This document shows positions 11,220 through 22,110 of a stretch of DNA of 64,000 nt, one piece after another. The first letter of the stretch is position 1. The number at the start of each line of letters is the position of its first letter. Location: contig NZ_QAYL01000002.1 in NCBI RefSeq assembly GCF_003408705.1, positions 1 through 64,000 of the forward strand. Reading direction: 5' to 3'. The notes beneath the pieces are model-generated. The model saw only the letters and a program-made list of their open reading frames with translations. It was not told the origin of the DNA and searched no databases. The stretch is from Mycobacterium uberis. GTDB lineage: Bacteria; Actinomycetota; Actinomycetes; Mycobacteriales; Mycobacteriaceae. Both the position numbers and the translations under genes were made by a program.

Positions 11220-11830
11220 CGTTGGACGAAGACATGGATAACCCTGCCGCCAGGCGGCGTGCCCTATGTAGTCGTTGATGGTCTTGAAGCAGTCAGGGCC
11301 GAAAAACAGCACTACAACTTGGTCGTGCCATCCAGAGACCAGCCTTAGCTAAAGGTGCTGCAGCAACACGCAACGGTTATACAGTCCAGTCAAATTGTCA
11401 TAGCCGAACTTAATTTCGGCGGCAACACGGGTTTGTAACTGGGTAAAGAGAGCAACATATGGTCATGAAGGCGTTGAGCTTCGCCTCGTTCCATTCCCAG
11501 TCTCCATATTGACCAAGCCAAGCGTTCCAGTGGTATGGTCGACTCCCGGCTTAACACGACAGACTCTTTTGGCGTGTTGACAGAACGCAAACGCCAAGTC
11601 AGCATCAGCGAAGTAAACCACCGATGTGGATCGGAACCTGACACATAATGACGAAGCAGCCATTCGATCACCAGCCTTATGACACGAATGCCGTTATTAC
11701 TGTGCCGCTGCTACTTCGGATTACTTTACCAGATAAGCCAGCATCTTTCGACTGGCCGCGATTGACGTGGCAGTGTCGACGGCCATGAGTTATTTAGCGA
11801 AGATGGTGACTAGCTTATTAGGTCTCGGTG
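11220..11830 (-). pseudogene. Third, truncated copy of the GAF-GGDEF protein (N-terminal part only)
   Basis: Reverse-strand fragments VVYFADADLAFAFCQHAK and TTGTLGLVNMETGN align with VVYFADADPVFAMAEHLK and TTGVLGFVKIGDRE of the intact protein at 22881-24722. DNA at 11340-11450 also matches the dead copy at 21485-21595 base for base over most of its length. The segment near 11740-11830 corresponds to the N-terminal codons. Only the GAF part and the start of GGDEF remain; no EAL part is found. Multiple stops and shifts are present. It is a relic of a third paralogue. Confidence 0.8.
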
Positions 11831-12269
11831 TGCTGCAGCATCAATCGCGGATGCTAGCCCCTGTGAGACTTAAAGTATGACCACGACCGCAAGACTTATG
11901 CAAAATTCTTGCAGACAGTCACCGAGGCCGACGGCCCTCACGCAGATGATGAAAGTAGACACAGCCTGAGAGGTAATCCAGCTGCTCAACCATCAGCCGG
12001 GATGACTGCAACTCGCCATCCGCGTCCATAAGAGTTATAGAGCACTTAGTTGCAGGCTGACACGTTGATCAGCACAGGACGCTGAAGGACGAAGGCTAGG
12101 CACGAAGACGTTCTTCCAGGGCTACCCTCTGTCACTTCACAACTGCCACAAACGCTCCGACACGATACCGAACTGCACGCTGTTGCACTTACTGCTGGCC
12201 GAAGTCCGCGACAACTACTTACGCTGGGCGTACCACGCAGCTAAGTCCAGCCCGGCAATGACCTCAACG
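11831..12269. other. Unassigned decayed tract
   Basis: Forward frames contain gene-like pieces such as GRRLGTKTFFQGYPL and TTTNAPTRYRTA, suggesting a dead coding sequence. I cannot name the family. Confidence 0.4.
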
Positions 12270-13130
12270 ATGCATCAAAAACGGTGCTGATGAATACCAG
12301 CCCTGCTAGACATCCCTCGAACACAGGAGCCAATAACAACTGCTAGCAAACAATAGAATATCTCGACAAAGACCGGACGGGCAATGACACGGACTGCCTC
12401 CAACGGAAACTGCGGCCATAGGCGGTACAAACCAGAGGGAGCTCCCGGAACATTAGCATTAGATCCATCACCAGGCAGATCGACCATCCACGAGCATCCT
12501 GGCATCTCGACGGTGTCTATCAGTTCACACATACCAACGAGCATGCCAAGCGTAGGGACGAACGTCGAGCACTCGCTCAGGAATCAGCCGCCGCGCATAC
12601 GACCCCCAATCAGCTAATCCACTTCACGATGCCGCCTACAGCGACCTCCTTGCCGCCCATGAACACCCCATCGCCAACACCCAATCCACCGGCCAGGTCG
12701 GACTGGCCGGCTTGTGCAGGCACAGAATTGTATTTACAACTAGCCCCCAACGGCCTGTTTGTCGCGGCAGCACCCAGCTATGCCCTATTTCCTAAAAACG
12801 TCAAAAAACTCCGTAACTCCTGCTCGATCGTGGCTAGCGTCAGCGCCAAAAGTCCCCATCTTGGTGCGGACAACACCACAACCAGGCATGAGACTGTGCT
12901 TGCAGGCGGTCAGGTGCCACATAGACATCAAGAAATACCCTGACATCGGCCACAGCTTCACGAAACGACGGCGCTGTGCTTACTCCGATTCGCCTGATAA
13001 CTAGGATAACCTACTCCGAGTCCAAGGCCGAAGACGCGCAGCGACGTGTCGTCACTTTCTTCGAGCAACACTTCACCGGAAACCGACAACGATCTGGACT
13101 CCGCCGGTCAAGCCTGACCTGACCCGCCGA
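12270..13130 (+). pseudogene. Dienelactone hydrolase-family alpha/beta hydrolase relic
   Basis: Forward-strand pieces in different frames line up with the dienelactone hydrolase family: IHEHPGISTVSI (early strand), YSDLLAAHEHP then QSTGQVGLAGLC (nucleophile elbow region), SIVASVSAKSPHLGADN, and DIKKYPDIGHSFTKRR, which corresponds to the conserved GHSF histidine segment. Final pieces (YSESKAEDAQRRVVTFFEQHF) match the C-terminal helix. At least three frame changes make it a pseudogene. The family is clear; the substrate is unknown. Confidence 0.7.
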
Positions 13131-13216
13131 CGATCACATGGCAGTGTGATCTCCGGAGACGATCGAACCGTTCGGTGACCTCGTTTCGCTTCACGGTCTT
13201 TGGGTACGGGCGCGTG

Positions 13217-14587
13217 CTAGCGACGCAGTCGAACGCGGACACGGATCGGACCATCGGCAATCATGGTGAAATGCAGTCCAACTGGGAATTCGTCATCGAG
13301 AGAACGGATTTCCACTCCACGGATGATGGTTGCCAAGGCGAGTGTAACCTGGAGCATGGCGAAATGGCCACCAATGCACGATCGCGGACCGCCACCGAAC
13401 GGCAGGTACTGCCAGCGATCGAGAGCCTTGAAGTTCTCCGGGCTAAACCGCTCGGGGTCGAAGCGAAGCGGGTCGTCCCAGAGCGTCGGATCACGTTGCA
13501 CAGCCATTCTCCCGACGATAAGCATGGTGCTTTTCGGCACCAAATACCCGCCCACTTCGACGTCACGGCATGCCATGCGCGTCCCGGTAGGCGCCGGCGG
13601 ACACAGGCGAAGCGATTCCCGGATCACCTGCACGGTGTAGCCCAGCTGCGGAATGTCCTCGGGCGTTAGCGGTCGATCCGGCAGAGCAGCAACTTCTGCC
13701 GCGACGCGGTCCTGGTAGTCAGCATGATGCCCCAGCGACCACAAGGCATACGTCAAAGTCGTTGCGGTGGTGTCGTGGCCAGCGAACATAAACATGGTCA
13801 GCTCATCGCAGATCTCCTCGTCGGACAACCGATTTCCGGTTTCAGGATCTTCGGCGGCTATCAGTGCTCGAACTAGCGGTGCAACTTTCGTCGGACTCGC
13901 GCGACACTCACGGAGAATCTCCTGCATCAAAGCATGCAGTTTGGCGCTCGACACCCGCGCGCGCCGACGCGCCGGTGTCGGCAACCAACGCGGCGCACGC
14001 AGCGGGCGCGTCGCACGCCTGATCGCATAGGTCAATGCGACCCGCAACAGCTCTGTAACTTCGTCGGCACGCTGCTCGAGATCGAGCCCGAGTACTGATC
14101 GGCCAAGTGAACGCAAAGTTAGCATGCGGCACTCGGCGTCCAAATCGACCTCGGTATCCTCACACCACCCTTCGCACACCGCCTGCGCTGCCTCCGTCAT
14201 ATGGTAACCGAACTCGCTCACACGCTGCTTGGTGAACACCGGCTGTAGGGTGCGCCGACGCGGCATCCATGACTCAAAAGGGAGATCAATCAGGCTGGCG
14301 CCCATAATGCAACGTATCTGGTCGAAGACCGGGGTCGTCTTATCAATGGAGTCATCCTTGGCGCTCAAGACGTCACGAATAGCGCTCGGCGACGTTGCCA
14401 ACACCATCGGAGGCATCAGCCAGCGTGGCCCCAACGTGAAAGCAGTCACCGGTCCGCCAGCATCACGTAGCCGCTCCATCCCCGTGCTGAATTCTCTCGC
14501 CGCCGCGAGACGTTGCCGAAAAGGCATCGGATTAACCGGCGGCAAAGGGAGTGACTTGGGCCCATCACCCGCAGGTGCCTGAACCAT
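13217..14587 (-). CDS. Cytochrome P450 monooxygenase (intact)
   Basis: The protein has 456 residues from ATG 14587 (MVQAPAGDGPKSLPL), chosen because a strong AGGAGGAA site precedes it; an upstream start at 14632 would add 15 residues. All P450 hallmarks are present: I-helix oxygen-activation motif MFMFAGHDTTATT, K-helix ESLR, the PERF region, and heme-binding loop FGGGPRSCIGGHFA with the proximal Cys. The AGHDTT form and overall layout resemble the CYP4/CYP102-like branch found among mycobacterial CYP132/135/137/138 proteins. No redox partner is adjacent. It is isolated between dead genes, which suggests selection. The subfamily and substrate are unknown. Confidence 0.9.
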   Translation of the reverse strand: MVQAPAGDGPKSLPLPPVNPMPFRQRLAAAREFSTGMERLRDAGGPVTAFTLGPRWLMPPMVLATSPSAIRDVLSAKDDSIDKTTPVFDQIRCIMGASLIDLPFESWMPRRRTLQPVFTKQRVSEFGYHMTEAAQAVCEGWCEDTEVDLDAECRMLTLRSLGRSVLGLDLEQRADEVTELLRVALTYAIRRATRPLRAPRWLPTPARRRARVSSAKLHALMQEILRECRASPTKVAPLVRALIAAEDPETGNRLSDEEICDELTMFMFAGHDTTATTLTYALWSLGHHADYQDRVAAEVAALPDRPLTPEDIPQLGYTVQVIRESLRLCPPAPTGTRMACRDVEVGGYLVPKSTMLIVGRMAVQRDPTLWDDPLRFDPERFSPENFKALDRWQYLPFGGGPRSCIGGHFAMLQVTLALATIIRGVEIRSLDDEFPVGLHFTMIADGPIRVRVRLRR

Positions 14588-14590
14588 GAC

Positions 14591-14598
14591 TTCCTCCT
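14591..14598 (-). promoter_or_regulatory. Strong Shine-Dalgarno of the P450 gene
   Basis: Reverse-strand AGGAGGAA sits three bases before ATG 14587 and decides the start. Confidence 0.65.
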
Positions 14599-15093
14599 GG
14601 GGATAACGCCATCCACAGCCAATCAAGTTCAAAGCTTACCGAAGTGCGGTGCGCGTAGAGGCACGCAGTCGCATACCTTCTTCTCACGGCTGCTAGGCTT
14701 GACAGCCTACCCTAGCATGTTGGTGTGTGCCGACCCCAACTCACCAAAAGTCCTGCCCGAGGAAGCAATCTCCAGCTAGACAGCGGCGTTCACCTTCGCC
14801 GAACTATCGAAAGAGATTGCCACATCCGGACTATAGGGGATGCACTCCGAAAATTCTATGCCTTTTCCCTATTTGCAATCTGCAGACGTAGCTAGGATGT
14901 GCAGTGCGCGCGGCAAACTAAATACCTAAAGACTAAATACCTAAAGAGCGATACGTAGCATGACGAACTAAGCAGTCAGAACCGCGGTAGGGTGACGTTG
15001 TTACGTTGAGGATTAACGGCCAAGCCGTTCTTTAGGCTCCTATCGACAGTATCATCACCGCGGCGATGTCAAATTTAATTTATCAGATTTAAT
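14599..15093. other. Intergenic tract between P450 and moeY
   Basis: No gene is recognised. The forward piece MLVCADPNSPKVLPEEA from ATG 14718 ends at a stop within about 20 codons and may be a relic. A tandem repeat lies at 14917-14946. Confidence 0.5.
14917..14946. repeat. Two perfect tandem copies of a 15-bp unit
   Basis: The unit ACTAAATACCTAAAG occurs twice without a gap (14917-14931 and 14932-14946). Its function is unknown; slippage duplication is the simplest origin. Confidence 0.9.
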
Positions 15094-17229
15094 CTAATTG
15101 CGTTGCACACGAACTCGGCTTAGAGCACGCCGGCTTGGTGCTGACGACGGCGGTGCGGCGGTAAACCGCAATATAAGCACGATAGCCTTCTCGGGATTAA
15201 TCCCGAGAAGGCTATCGAAACCGTCTTGCAACTGTCTTAATTCGTCGGCAAAGCGCTCCGACAACTCATTGAGATCAGCGGTGTTGCGAGCGTGCAAAAA
15301 CACAGGCGACAAAGGCTGAACGCTGAGGCCTTCACGCTGGGCGAGAATCCATACCGCCTCAACGGCAGACCCTCCCCTAGCATAGTCGCCAAGACTATAT
15401 CCAGTCACAGTGATCACTGCCAGCGCGGAGCTGGCGAGAACACGATCGCGCATGTCGTCACCCAGCGCGCTACCGGCGTTCCATTCCGCAAGGTGAGCCA
15501 TGACATCGGGTCGGCGCAAGACATCTAGCAACGCCAAGTCGGCAGCATCAATTTCAAGAGTGCGTATGTCGATACCGGTGTCGGGGTCGGGATCCCCAGG
15601 CCAGCGAAGCTCCGAGAGCATCTCTTGGTGCAGCCGCGGTGTCAAATACCGGATGCGGTCGGCTGCACCAAAAATCGCTGCAACCCGGGAAAGATCATCT
15701 CGATCAGTAAGTAGGTGCAGTTGTGCCCCCTCGCTCTCGGCGGCGACGGTGAGTAACCTAACTGTCTCGTCGTTGAGTGTTTGAGGCGTTCCGTGATGAC
15801 GGTTAGTCCTGCGTGCAAGCATAGGGTCATCCAGACTGGCAAGAGTAGGGTCGCTGCCGTTCTCAAAGATCATAGTGGCCCGCAGCGGAGATCCGTCTAC
15901 GCCATCACAGACACTCACCGGACCGAGTATCCCACGGGCAGCAGCTGCGACTCTGATGTTAAACAGAGCTGCACCCAATGCAACAGCGCTACCGCGGAAA
16001 CCGACATCCATTGTTGACGTGTGTTCTGCGGCAACACTGATAGTAATTTTAGCCGGTTCCGCATCAATACGCCACGGCTGGCAATTTCCACCAGACGGTG
16101 CACGCATAGCGGCAGTCACGATAGGATCCTCTACCGCCGAAAGCGTCGAGGCGGTGGTATGATCGGCTTCGAGAAAGGGGCGCCGCTGCTGGTCCATGTC
16201 GGGTTCATCGAGTTGATCCAGGGCTCTACTAACGTCGATACGACACCGACCGGATCGCAGAGTCTCACCCAGACCGATTCTGCGTACAGCTTCGGTCAAT
16301 GCTGAAGCGCCTAGTACAACATCGGATGCTAACTGAGGCCAAGTCGACAGCGATCGGTCGATCTCAATGACTGATGCAGCAGTACGGGACGATATACGTT
16401 CACCTTCGTCGTAACGCAGCATGTGAGGGATCTTGTCCCGCTTACTCATACCCGGAAGCAGTCTGAGGTCTAGCTGGCCCAGCAGTCCATGCAGGATCGG
16501 ACGTTCAGGTTCCTGATCGAAGCGTTCGACATCGACTCTTCCGCGGTCACTGGTGGCCATCAACACCGGGATATGCCGATCACGAGCACCTATACGCAGG
16601 ACAGCCTTCATGTCGAGCGAGTCGCACTCTTCGACGACGATGTCAAGTCCATCCAGGAACGCGTCAAGAGTGTCGACGGTGAGCCCAGCGTCAAACACAT
16701 CCACCGCTAGATAGGGGTCAAGCTCAGTAATTCTGCGTGCGGCCACATACGCTTTATTGAGCCCAAGGTCGAACACAGTGGCTGGCACCCGATTCAGATT
16801 CGATAGTTCTAAATGATCAAAATCGGCTAGCCGAAGTCCACCACACAATCCCTGTGCCGCCAGAGTGTGGGCGATGACGTGGCCGACACTAAGACCAACG
16901 ACTCCAATAGTCAGCAAGTTGAATCGCGTCTGCTCTTGAGCGGTGATGTTGTTTCTGTTGCGATCAAGTCGTAGCGTCCGAAACCCGCGCAGACCTAGCA
17001 CCGCAACGGCAGTACGCCGCCACGAGTAATAGGCCCACCGAGTCGGTTCAGCAAGAACCTCATCATCAGGCACCGGGAGGAGACTGCGTAGACTTGAAAG
17101 CTGTGCCTCGCGGTGATCGAGGAACTCCACCTTGGGATCCGCGCGCAACCGCTCCAACACCGCATGGTCGACAGCATCACTCGGGTCCAGAATCTGCGCC
17201 CTGTAAGCGATCGCATCGGATTTAGTCAC
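15094..17229 (-). CDS. moeY: ThiF/E1-like plus nitroreductase-like fusion protein (MoeY, Rv1355c family), intact copy
   Basis: The 711-residue protein has two domains. The N-terminal E1/ThiF-like Rossmann domain (about 95-330) has GVVGLSVGHVIAHTLA as nucleotide loop, LADFDHLELSNLNR (134-147), ECDSLDMK (201-208) and MATSDRGRVDVERFD. The C-terminal nitroreductase-like domain (about 365-690) has RAPSGGNCQPWRI (376-388), typical of FMN binding. ThiF proteins adenylate a carboxylate or ubiquitin-like C-terminus. A molybdopterin role is only the historical name, and no moa or moe gene is nearby. The start is GTG 17229. A perfect palindrome lies near the 3' end. A dead paralogue is at 24838-26600. 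Confidence 0.85.
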   Translation of the reverse strand: MTKSDAIAYRAQILDPSDAVDHAVLERLRADPKVEFLDHREAQLSSLRSLLPVPDDEVLAEPTRWAYYSWRRTAVAVLGLRGFRTLRLDRNRNNITAQEQTRFNLLTIGVVGLSVGHVIAHTLAAQGLCGGLRLADFDHLELSNLNRVPATVFDLGLNKAYVAARRITELDPYLAVDVFDAGLTVDTLDAFLDGLDIVVEECDSLDMKAVLRIGARDRHIPVLMATSDRGRVDVERFDQEPERPILHGLLGQLDLRLLPGMSKRDKIPHMLRYDEGERISSRTAASVIEIDRSLSTWPQLASDVVLGASALTEAVRRIGLGETLRSGRCRIDVSRALDQLDEPDMDQQRRPFLEADHTTASTLSAVEDPIVTAAMRAPSGGNCQPWRIDAEPAKITISVAAEHTSTMDVGFRGSAVALGAALFNIRVAAAARGILGPVSVCDGVDGSPLRATMIFENGSDPTLASLDDPMLARRTNRHHGTPQTLNDETVRLLTVAAESEGAQLHLLTDRDDLSRVAAIFGAADRIRYLTPRLHQEMLSELRWPGDPDPDTGIDIRTLEIDAADLALLDVLRRPDVMAHLAEWNAGSALGDDMRDRVLASSALAVITVTGYSLGDYARGGSAVEAVWILAQREGLSVQPLSPVFLHARNTADLNELSERFADELRQLQDGFDSLLGINPEKAIVLILRFTAAPPSSAPSRRALSRVRVQRN
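15180..15217. repeat. Perfect 38-bp palindrome inside the moeY coding sequence
   Basis: Arms 15180-15198 and 15199-15217 are exact reverse complements with no spacer (centre GGATTAATCC). On the coding strand it specifies the C-terminal segment DSLLGINPEKAI. The frame stays open. Confidence 0.97.
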
Positions 17230-17509
17230 TATACCAGATTATTATACATTGCTTCGGACCGACTGGGGCACCCTGCGACGAGCAACTTGAGTAGCACCTG
17301 ACGAGCGGTTGGATTAGACTGATCACAGTGTAGATCATCGCATACTATAACCAAACTTAGCGAAAGTAAGCCTTGTAGTACTTTAGTTAGGTCAGTGTGT
17401 TACAGAGGTTTTCGATGTAACCGTAGGCTGGATGCAGTTGGTCTCGTATGTATCGGTGAGCAATCAGAATCCTTAATTATGTAGTACAGATGTTCTCACC
17501 ATTGGTGTA

Positions 17510-18600
17510 GAAGGATCGGCAGGCGACAGCCGTGCTGTATTTGTAGGGACTGCTGTTCGAAGGTCAGCGCAAGTCGATACAGCCGATAACATAGCGACTG
17601 CTAGTGGAGCACCAGCGATTACAACAGTTTCCGACTAGTTCGCCGTGGGATGTAGAATCGATCCGTAAGGCACTTTCCGGCAAAGCCTGCACCACAATTG
17701 AAACCGAATGCATGGGTGATCGATGACGCCGAATTCGTCGAGGAAAGGCAGGCCTAGGTGTGTGGCCCGGCCAATACTCAGGTACCCTGAGCAAAGTCGA
17801 CAATTATCAAATCACGGGCAGCATGCACACAGCCTCTGATGCGGCATCGACGCTGCTGAATTGGCTGCTATATATGTGCCTGAACGCTGAAACAAGCAGT
17901 GCGCCGGCGATCTTTCCGAGGTGACCGCGGTCGCGATCCACCGTAAGCGATGCACGATCGCCGACACCGAGCATCACCGACCGCAGTGACAGATAGCCCT
18001 GGAAATGATCGACGGGTTAATCGCATATCGCATGAGGACACACCGCACTACTGGCGACCGTAGACTTCTCCTAACCTCACACTACCGCGACCCACACCAA
18101 TCCTGCAAAGAGCTAGCCGTGGCCTCCGGACGCGTTGCCGTAAACGGTGCCCTGGGGCCACGGCACGAAGGCCAGTCCGAACAACCTAGCCGCAGCAATA
18201 CGTTCCCGATTCCTTATCCTGTCGATCAGTCCGGAAAACCGTGACATCATTACCGCCGACGACAGCAGCCTGTCCGAAGCCTAGTTGCTTGCTGAATAAC
18301 ACACCGAAGCAAAAGAATCCGCCGATTACTGGATCTCCATCATCGATCCCAACACACCACCCTAATATTCAAAACCTCTATACTGAGCTTAGCCAAGATC
18401 CGCCAGTGTATAGAACAAGATTACCGGAGAATCGATACTGTTCTAGGTCTAGACCACTTCGAGGGCCACTCAGGCCAGCTGGCGCCACTACACCCCCGCG
18501 TTTGCGCCGCCCACATGTTTATCACCACCCTGCAGTTGATCAATCCAAAAGCAATGCGGTCAAAGCTGATCTCTCTACGATCTAGTTCGTACAATCCAAC
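17510..18600 (+). mobile_element. IS701-family transposase relic
   Basis: Forward-strand pieces in shifting frames reconstruct an IS701-type DDE transposase in correct order: GLLFEGQRKSIQPIT, VEHQRLQQFPTSSPWDVE, WVIDDAEFVEE (first catalytic Asp block), MHTASDAASTLLNWLLYM, ALEMIDGLIAY, and near the 3' end IEQDYREIDTVLGLDHFEG followed by CAAHMFITTLQL. Many stops and shifts mean it is long dead. I cannot see intact terminal inverted repeats. It lies between the intact moeY and the dead second GGDEF copy, inside the duplicated zone. Confidence 0.82.
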
Positions 18601-20375
18601 GCGAACATGATCATTGGATTTATAACCCCAAACCAACAAAGTACTGCTTGATACCAGATACTCTTATGTTCCGGTAAAAAAGTTCGGTGGTTCCTCTGCT
18701 GGATTCAAGGACAGCATGACATACTTCGCGGTCGATGTATCGCTTGACACAACGTATGATTTTGTTACGGAGGCAGTGGCGGTGTCGACATGGCGTTCTA
18801 GGCGGGCAGCTTCAGTGGCAAAGTCGCGGCAACGCGTGGCCAATGACCTGATTGCCACAGTCACAGCATCGACTGGGGTGGTTAGTATTTCGAGTTTGGA
18901 TAACTACTGACACGTCTGGATTGTGTAGTCTTTGTAGAGGTCGGCCAACTGTTCACGAAGTGCTACTGGCACAGTCACAACGAGGCCTTGCCGAGCGTTG
19001 TAAGTCTTGGCTTCGGGCACGCACCACACTGGTACGGACGATTCACAACACCCGCCTTATTTCCACGACACCATCGGAGCTTTTAGACTCACTAAGGGTA
19101 GCGCCGGCCAACACTATTGCGGTCGCTCTGGCCACATCAGCATTATCCGATTTGCTACAACAGGCACGGCGCTGCCGTTTAGGACACACAACTTCGCTGA
19201 CCACGATGCCCTCCGTGCGAAAGTGTCAGGTCAGAACCGGGCCGAAATAGCCTGGGCCTTCAATACCTACCGTGCTGGTCAACGACATAAGCTGCATGGA
19301 ACTGCTTGTGCGTGTCGAGGCCGACAGTAACCTGTGACCGAGCGGATGCGGTGATGGTGGATCCCACTGCAGCCCTTCCTGCAATCGGATTTTTTTAAAT
19401 GGAATGAAGGGCAAAGCGATCGAGCAGTGACAATACTGCTACGGGATGCTTGGTCGCATTCCTAATTAGGTCACTCTGTCCGGCGGTTCCGTGTCGAACC
19501 GACACAGCCGACAAATCTGACAGGTGAAGACACGCCACAACGCTCGCAACCGGTCAAGAAACGAGTCAGACCACACCGATCCGGACATCGACTCTACCGA
19601 CACAGCCGCAACGTCAAGCCGCGAAAACGTCGGTTGCTCTTTAATAAAATCCCCTCATCCCCAGTCAAAGTGAAGCTTTAGGCAGTGTCCTGGCTCCCGA
19701 TCTGTGCCGAGGATCGGCGCAGTTCCACCTGGAGTGACTGTACATGCGACCACTTGTATAAAGAGTTTGGCGTGAATGAACTCGTCCTGGGTGGTCGTTG
19801 CTTGGGCGCCGTCTGTAGCGTTTTGTCTGGCCTGTTCTTCGCTGAGGAACCACGTCAAGAATTACAGCCAGCAGATAGTACAAGACAGCTTGCTCGATAC
19901 TTAAGTCAATGTCGGTGATCTGGTTTCTTGGGGTGTAGCAACCTATTGCGGCGCTTAGCTGCCGGTCAGACACCCGATTGTACGATCTGGTTCAACGATA
20001 ACTTCATGACACGCACGCAGGCTGTTTCGGCGAAAGTTTGGGCGAGCGGATACCCACCCACAAGCTCAGTACGAGAACGGAAGACATCGGTGATGTCGTG
20101 ATCACTGTTTGACAGTGCCTGCTACGCATCAGCTCAACGATGCGAACGCATCACCCGACAATCTCCAACTACCAGTACGCCATACATTGTTGAATTCACA
20201 TAACTTTCTGAATCAGTTGAGAGGCTCGGTCAGCTGCATCAAGGTCTGGAACGATTCATTGCACCGTTGGTGATAGTGTGTATCTCAACTGTAGTCGTCC
20301 CGCAGATAACAAGCTCCGTGTATTGGCTCAGGAAACTAGCTGAGAAAACAAGGAATCCTGCCCACCGTAGCATCG
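18601..20375. other. Long decayed tract without identified genes
   Basis: Gene-like forward pieces occur (KKFGGSSAGFKDSMTYFAV near 18680; SGQNRAEIAWAFNTYRAGQR near 19230), and a reverse piece MTWFLSEEQARQNATDG near 19850. None can be joined into a family I recognise with confidence. I regard the interval as one or more dead genes. Confidence 0.4.
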
Positions 20376-22110
20376 CTAATCAAGCAAAACTCTTGTAGTA
20401 GAATCTGTCTCGAAAAATGATGCTACTACATCCAATGGGCAACCTTGCGTAAGTGTGATAAAGCTGAGCACGATCACCAGATTGTCAATGTTGGTTCCGA
20501 ATTGACGAACGAATGTTTGGCCGGCCTCTGGTGTATCGAACAGTCTCGTCTGCAAGAGCGACATGAAGCCGTTGTTTGAAGTTGTCAATTATGATACTAA
20601 CACTAACTTCTTTAAGTCCAGCGAGAGTGACACAGGACGTAAATAGATCTTGCACAACGACATTCTCGGTTATTTCCAAACACATGGACGAGGTGTAAAG
20701 ACCTTATCGGTTGATCGCGTCCGCGACGAAGTCGACAAAAACCACCGGTGAACAGCTGTCACCGTGAGACGTTGACACGCAGTAGTACCTTACAGCCCAA
20801 ACCATTCGACTGCTATCCGGTGAATTCGTTACACATCGGCCACCACACCTACCAATCCAATTCCTCTGTGGAATTTATGAATTCTGCTACAGAGATAAAG
20901 CAATCCGGTGATAGCAATCCACAAATCGTTGTGCTACCAACGTAGCAATGCCTCCACCCCAATAATGTCACCGACCTGCAGGTTAACCTCGGGTAGCTAG
21001 ACTAAGTGAAGAATATCGGGTTTTACGCGACACTGAAAGTGTAGTTCCATACCGTTGCGCAGTTCGCTTCAGACGGACGTGTCCGCGGTGAATCTCCATC
21101 AGCATGCCTAGCTTCCAGAACAGCTCAATCTGCCCGGCGAATTGAGATACAAGGTGTGTCCTGTGCAAGAGTCGCTGAGGCAACACCGATACTGACAACT
21201 TGAGTAACTACCTCGTCCGCGACGGCGACGTGTTCGTTGAATTCCTCTGGAAGACGTCCGCTAAGTGATTGAGCGGTATCGGCATCCATGCAGGCATGAC
21301 CACGAATTCGTCTCCGCCGAACCGGGCGACCAGGCTCTCGTCGACGAAGACGTCGCGTATTTGTTGGGTGAACACCTGGATGAACTGGTCACCAGCAACG
21401 TAACCCAGGGAGTCGTTGATGGCTTTGAGACGGTCAAGATTGAGAAACAGCGCCGCGACTGGGCAGAATTGCCTAGGGTCAACCTTCGCTCAAGGTGTTG
21501 CGGCAACGCTCAACGGTTGTGTAGTCTAGTCAAATCATCATGGCCAGAATCGATTTCCGCGGCAACACGAGCTTGTACCTGGGCAAAAGTGGCCTTGAAG
21601 AGAGACTGAGCTCTACCTCGCTCCAGTCTCGGTTCCTGTATTGGAGGAACCCCAACATTTCGGTAATGGCGTCTCCGAATCACAGCGGCACGCACACCAG
21701 GGAAACTGCAAGAATGGTAATGGCCTAGTGAATACGTTGCTGATAGTCTTTAAATTGGCCGGCTCAGAACGGATTGCCATAGGTTTTTGAGGTTCTCGGC
21801 TATCGCGAAGAGCAAGTCGGCGTCGGCGAAAAACACAACACCCGATCGGGTTAGAGTTCGGTACCGCGAGGTGAGATAGCCAGTGGGCCATGAGCTTTGT
21901 TGCGCGCATATCATGATCGTTGTGTCGTATGAAGCTAGCATCCACACTCAGCTGATCCAGCAGATAGGTCAATGCACACTGACTGACCTCAATTGATGAG
22001 GAAATGTCAGCTGTCATCAGTCGCTTGGCAACGGTAGTCACCAACTGATCTAACCGGTGCACTGCGGTGTCGCCGTTCATCTCGGAAACCAACTCTGCGG
22101 TTCTGGACAC
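20376..22110 (-). pseudogene. Second, dead copy of the GAF-GGDEF-EAL protein
   Basis: Reverse-strand fragments match the intact paralogue at 22881-24722 in order. The N-terminus DELVTTVASEL corresponds to DQLVTTVAKRLM, and SFLRHNDHDIHATKL to SFIRHNDHDMRATKL. The EAL part CLEITESVVVQD corresponds to CLEITENVVVQD, and LKEVGVHLAIDDF to LKEVSVSIIIDNF. The GGDEF part survives near 21261-21500. Stops, shifts and internal deletions make it non-functional. It lies directly downstream of the intact copy in the same orientation, as expected from tandem duplication. Confidence 0.88.

Noticed and set aside
13217..14632. Assigning the P450 to CYP164A1
   Set aside because: Motifs and N-terminus look unlike my recollection of CYP164A1; left without subfamily.
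18664..18910. Possible aspartokinase- or flavin-reductase-like relic (KKFGGSSAGFKDSM)
   Set aside because: Only a few residues fit each family and the continuation does not align, so no name is given.
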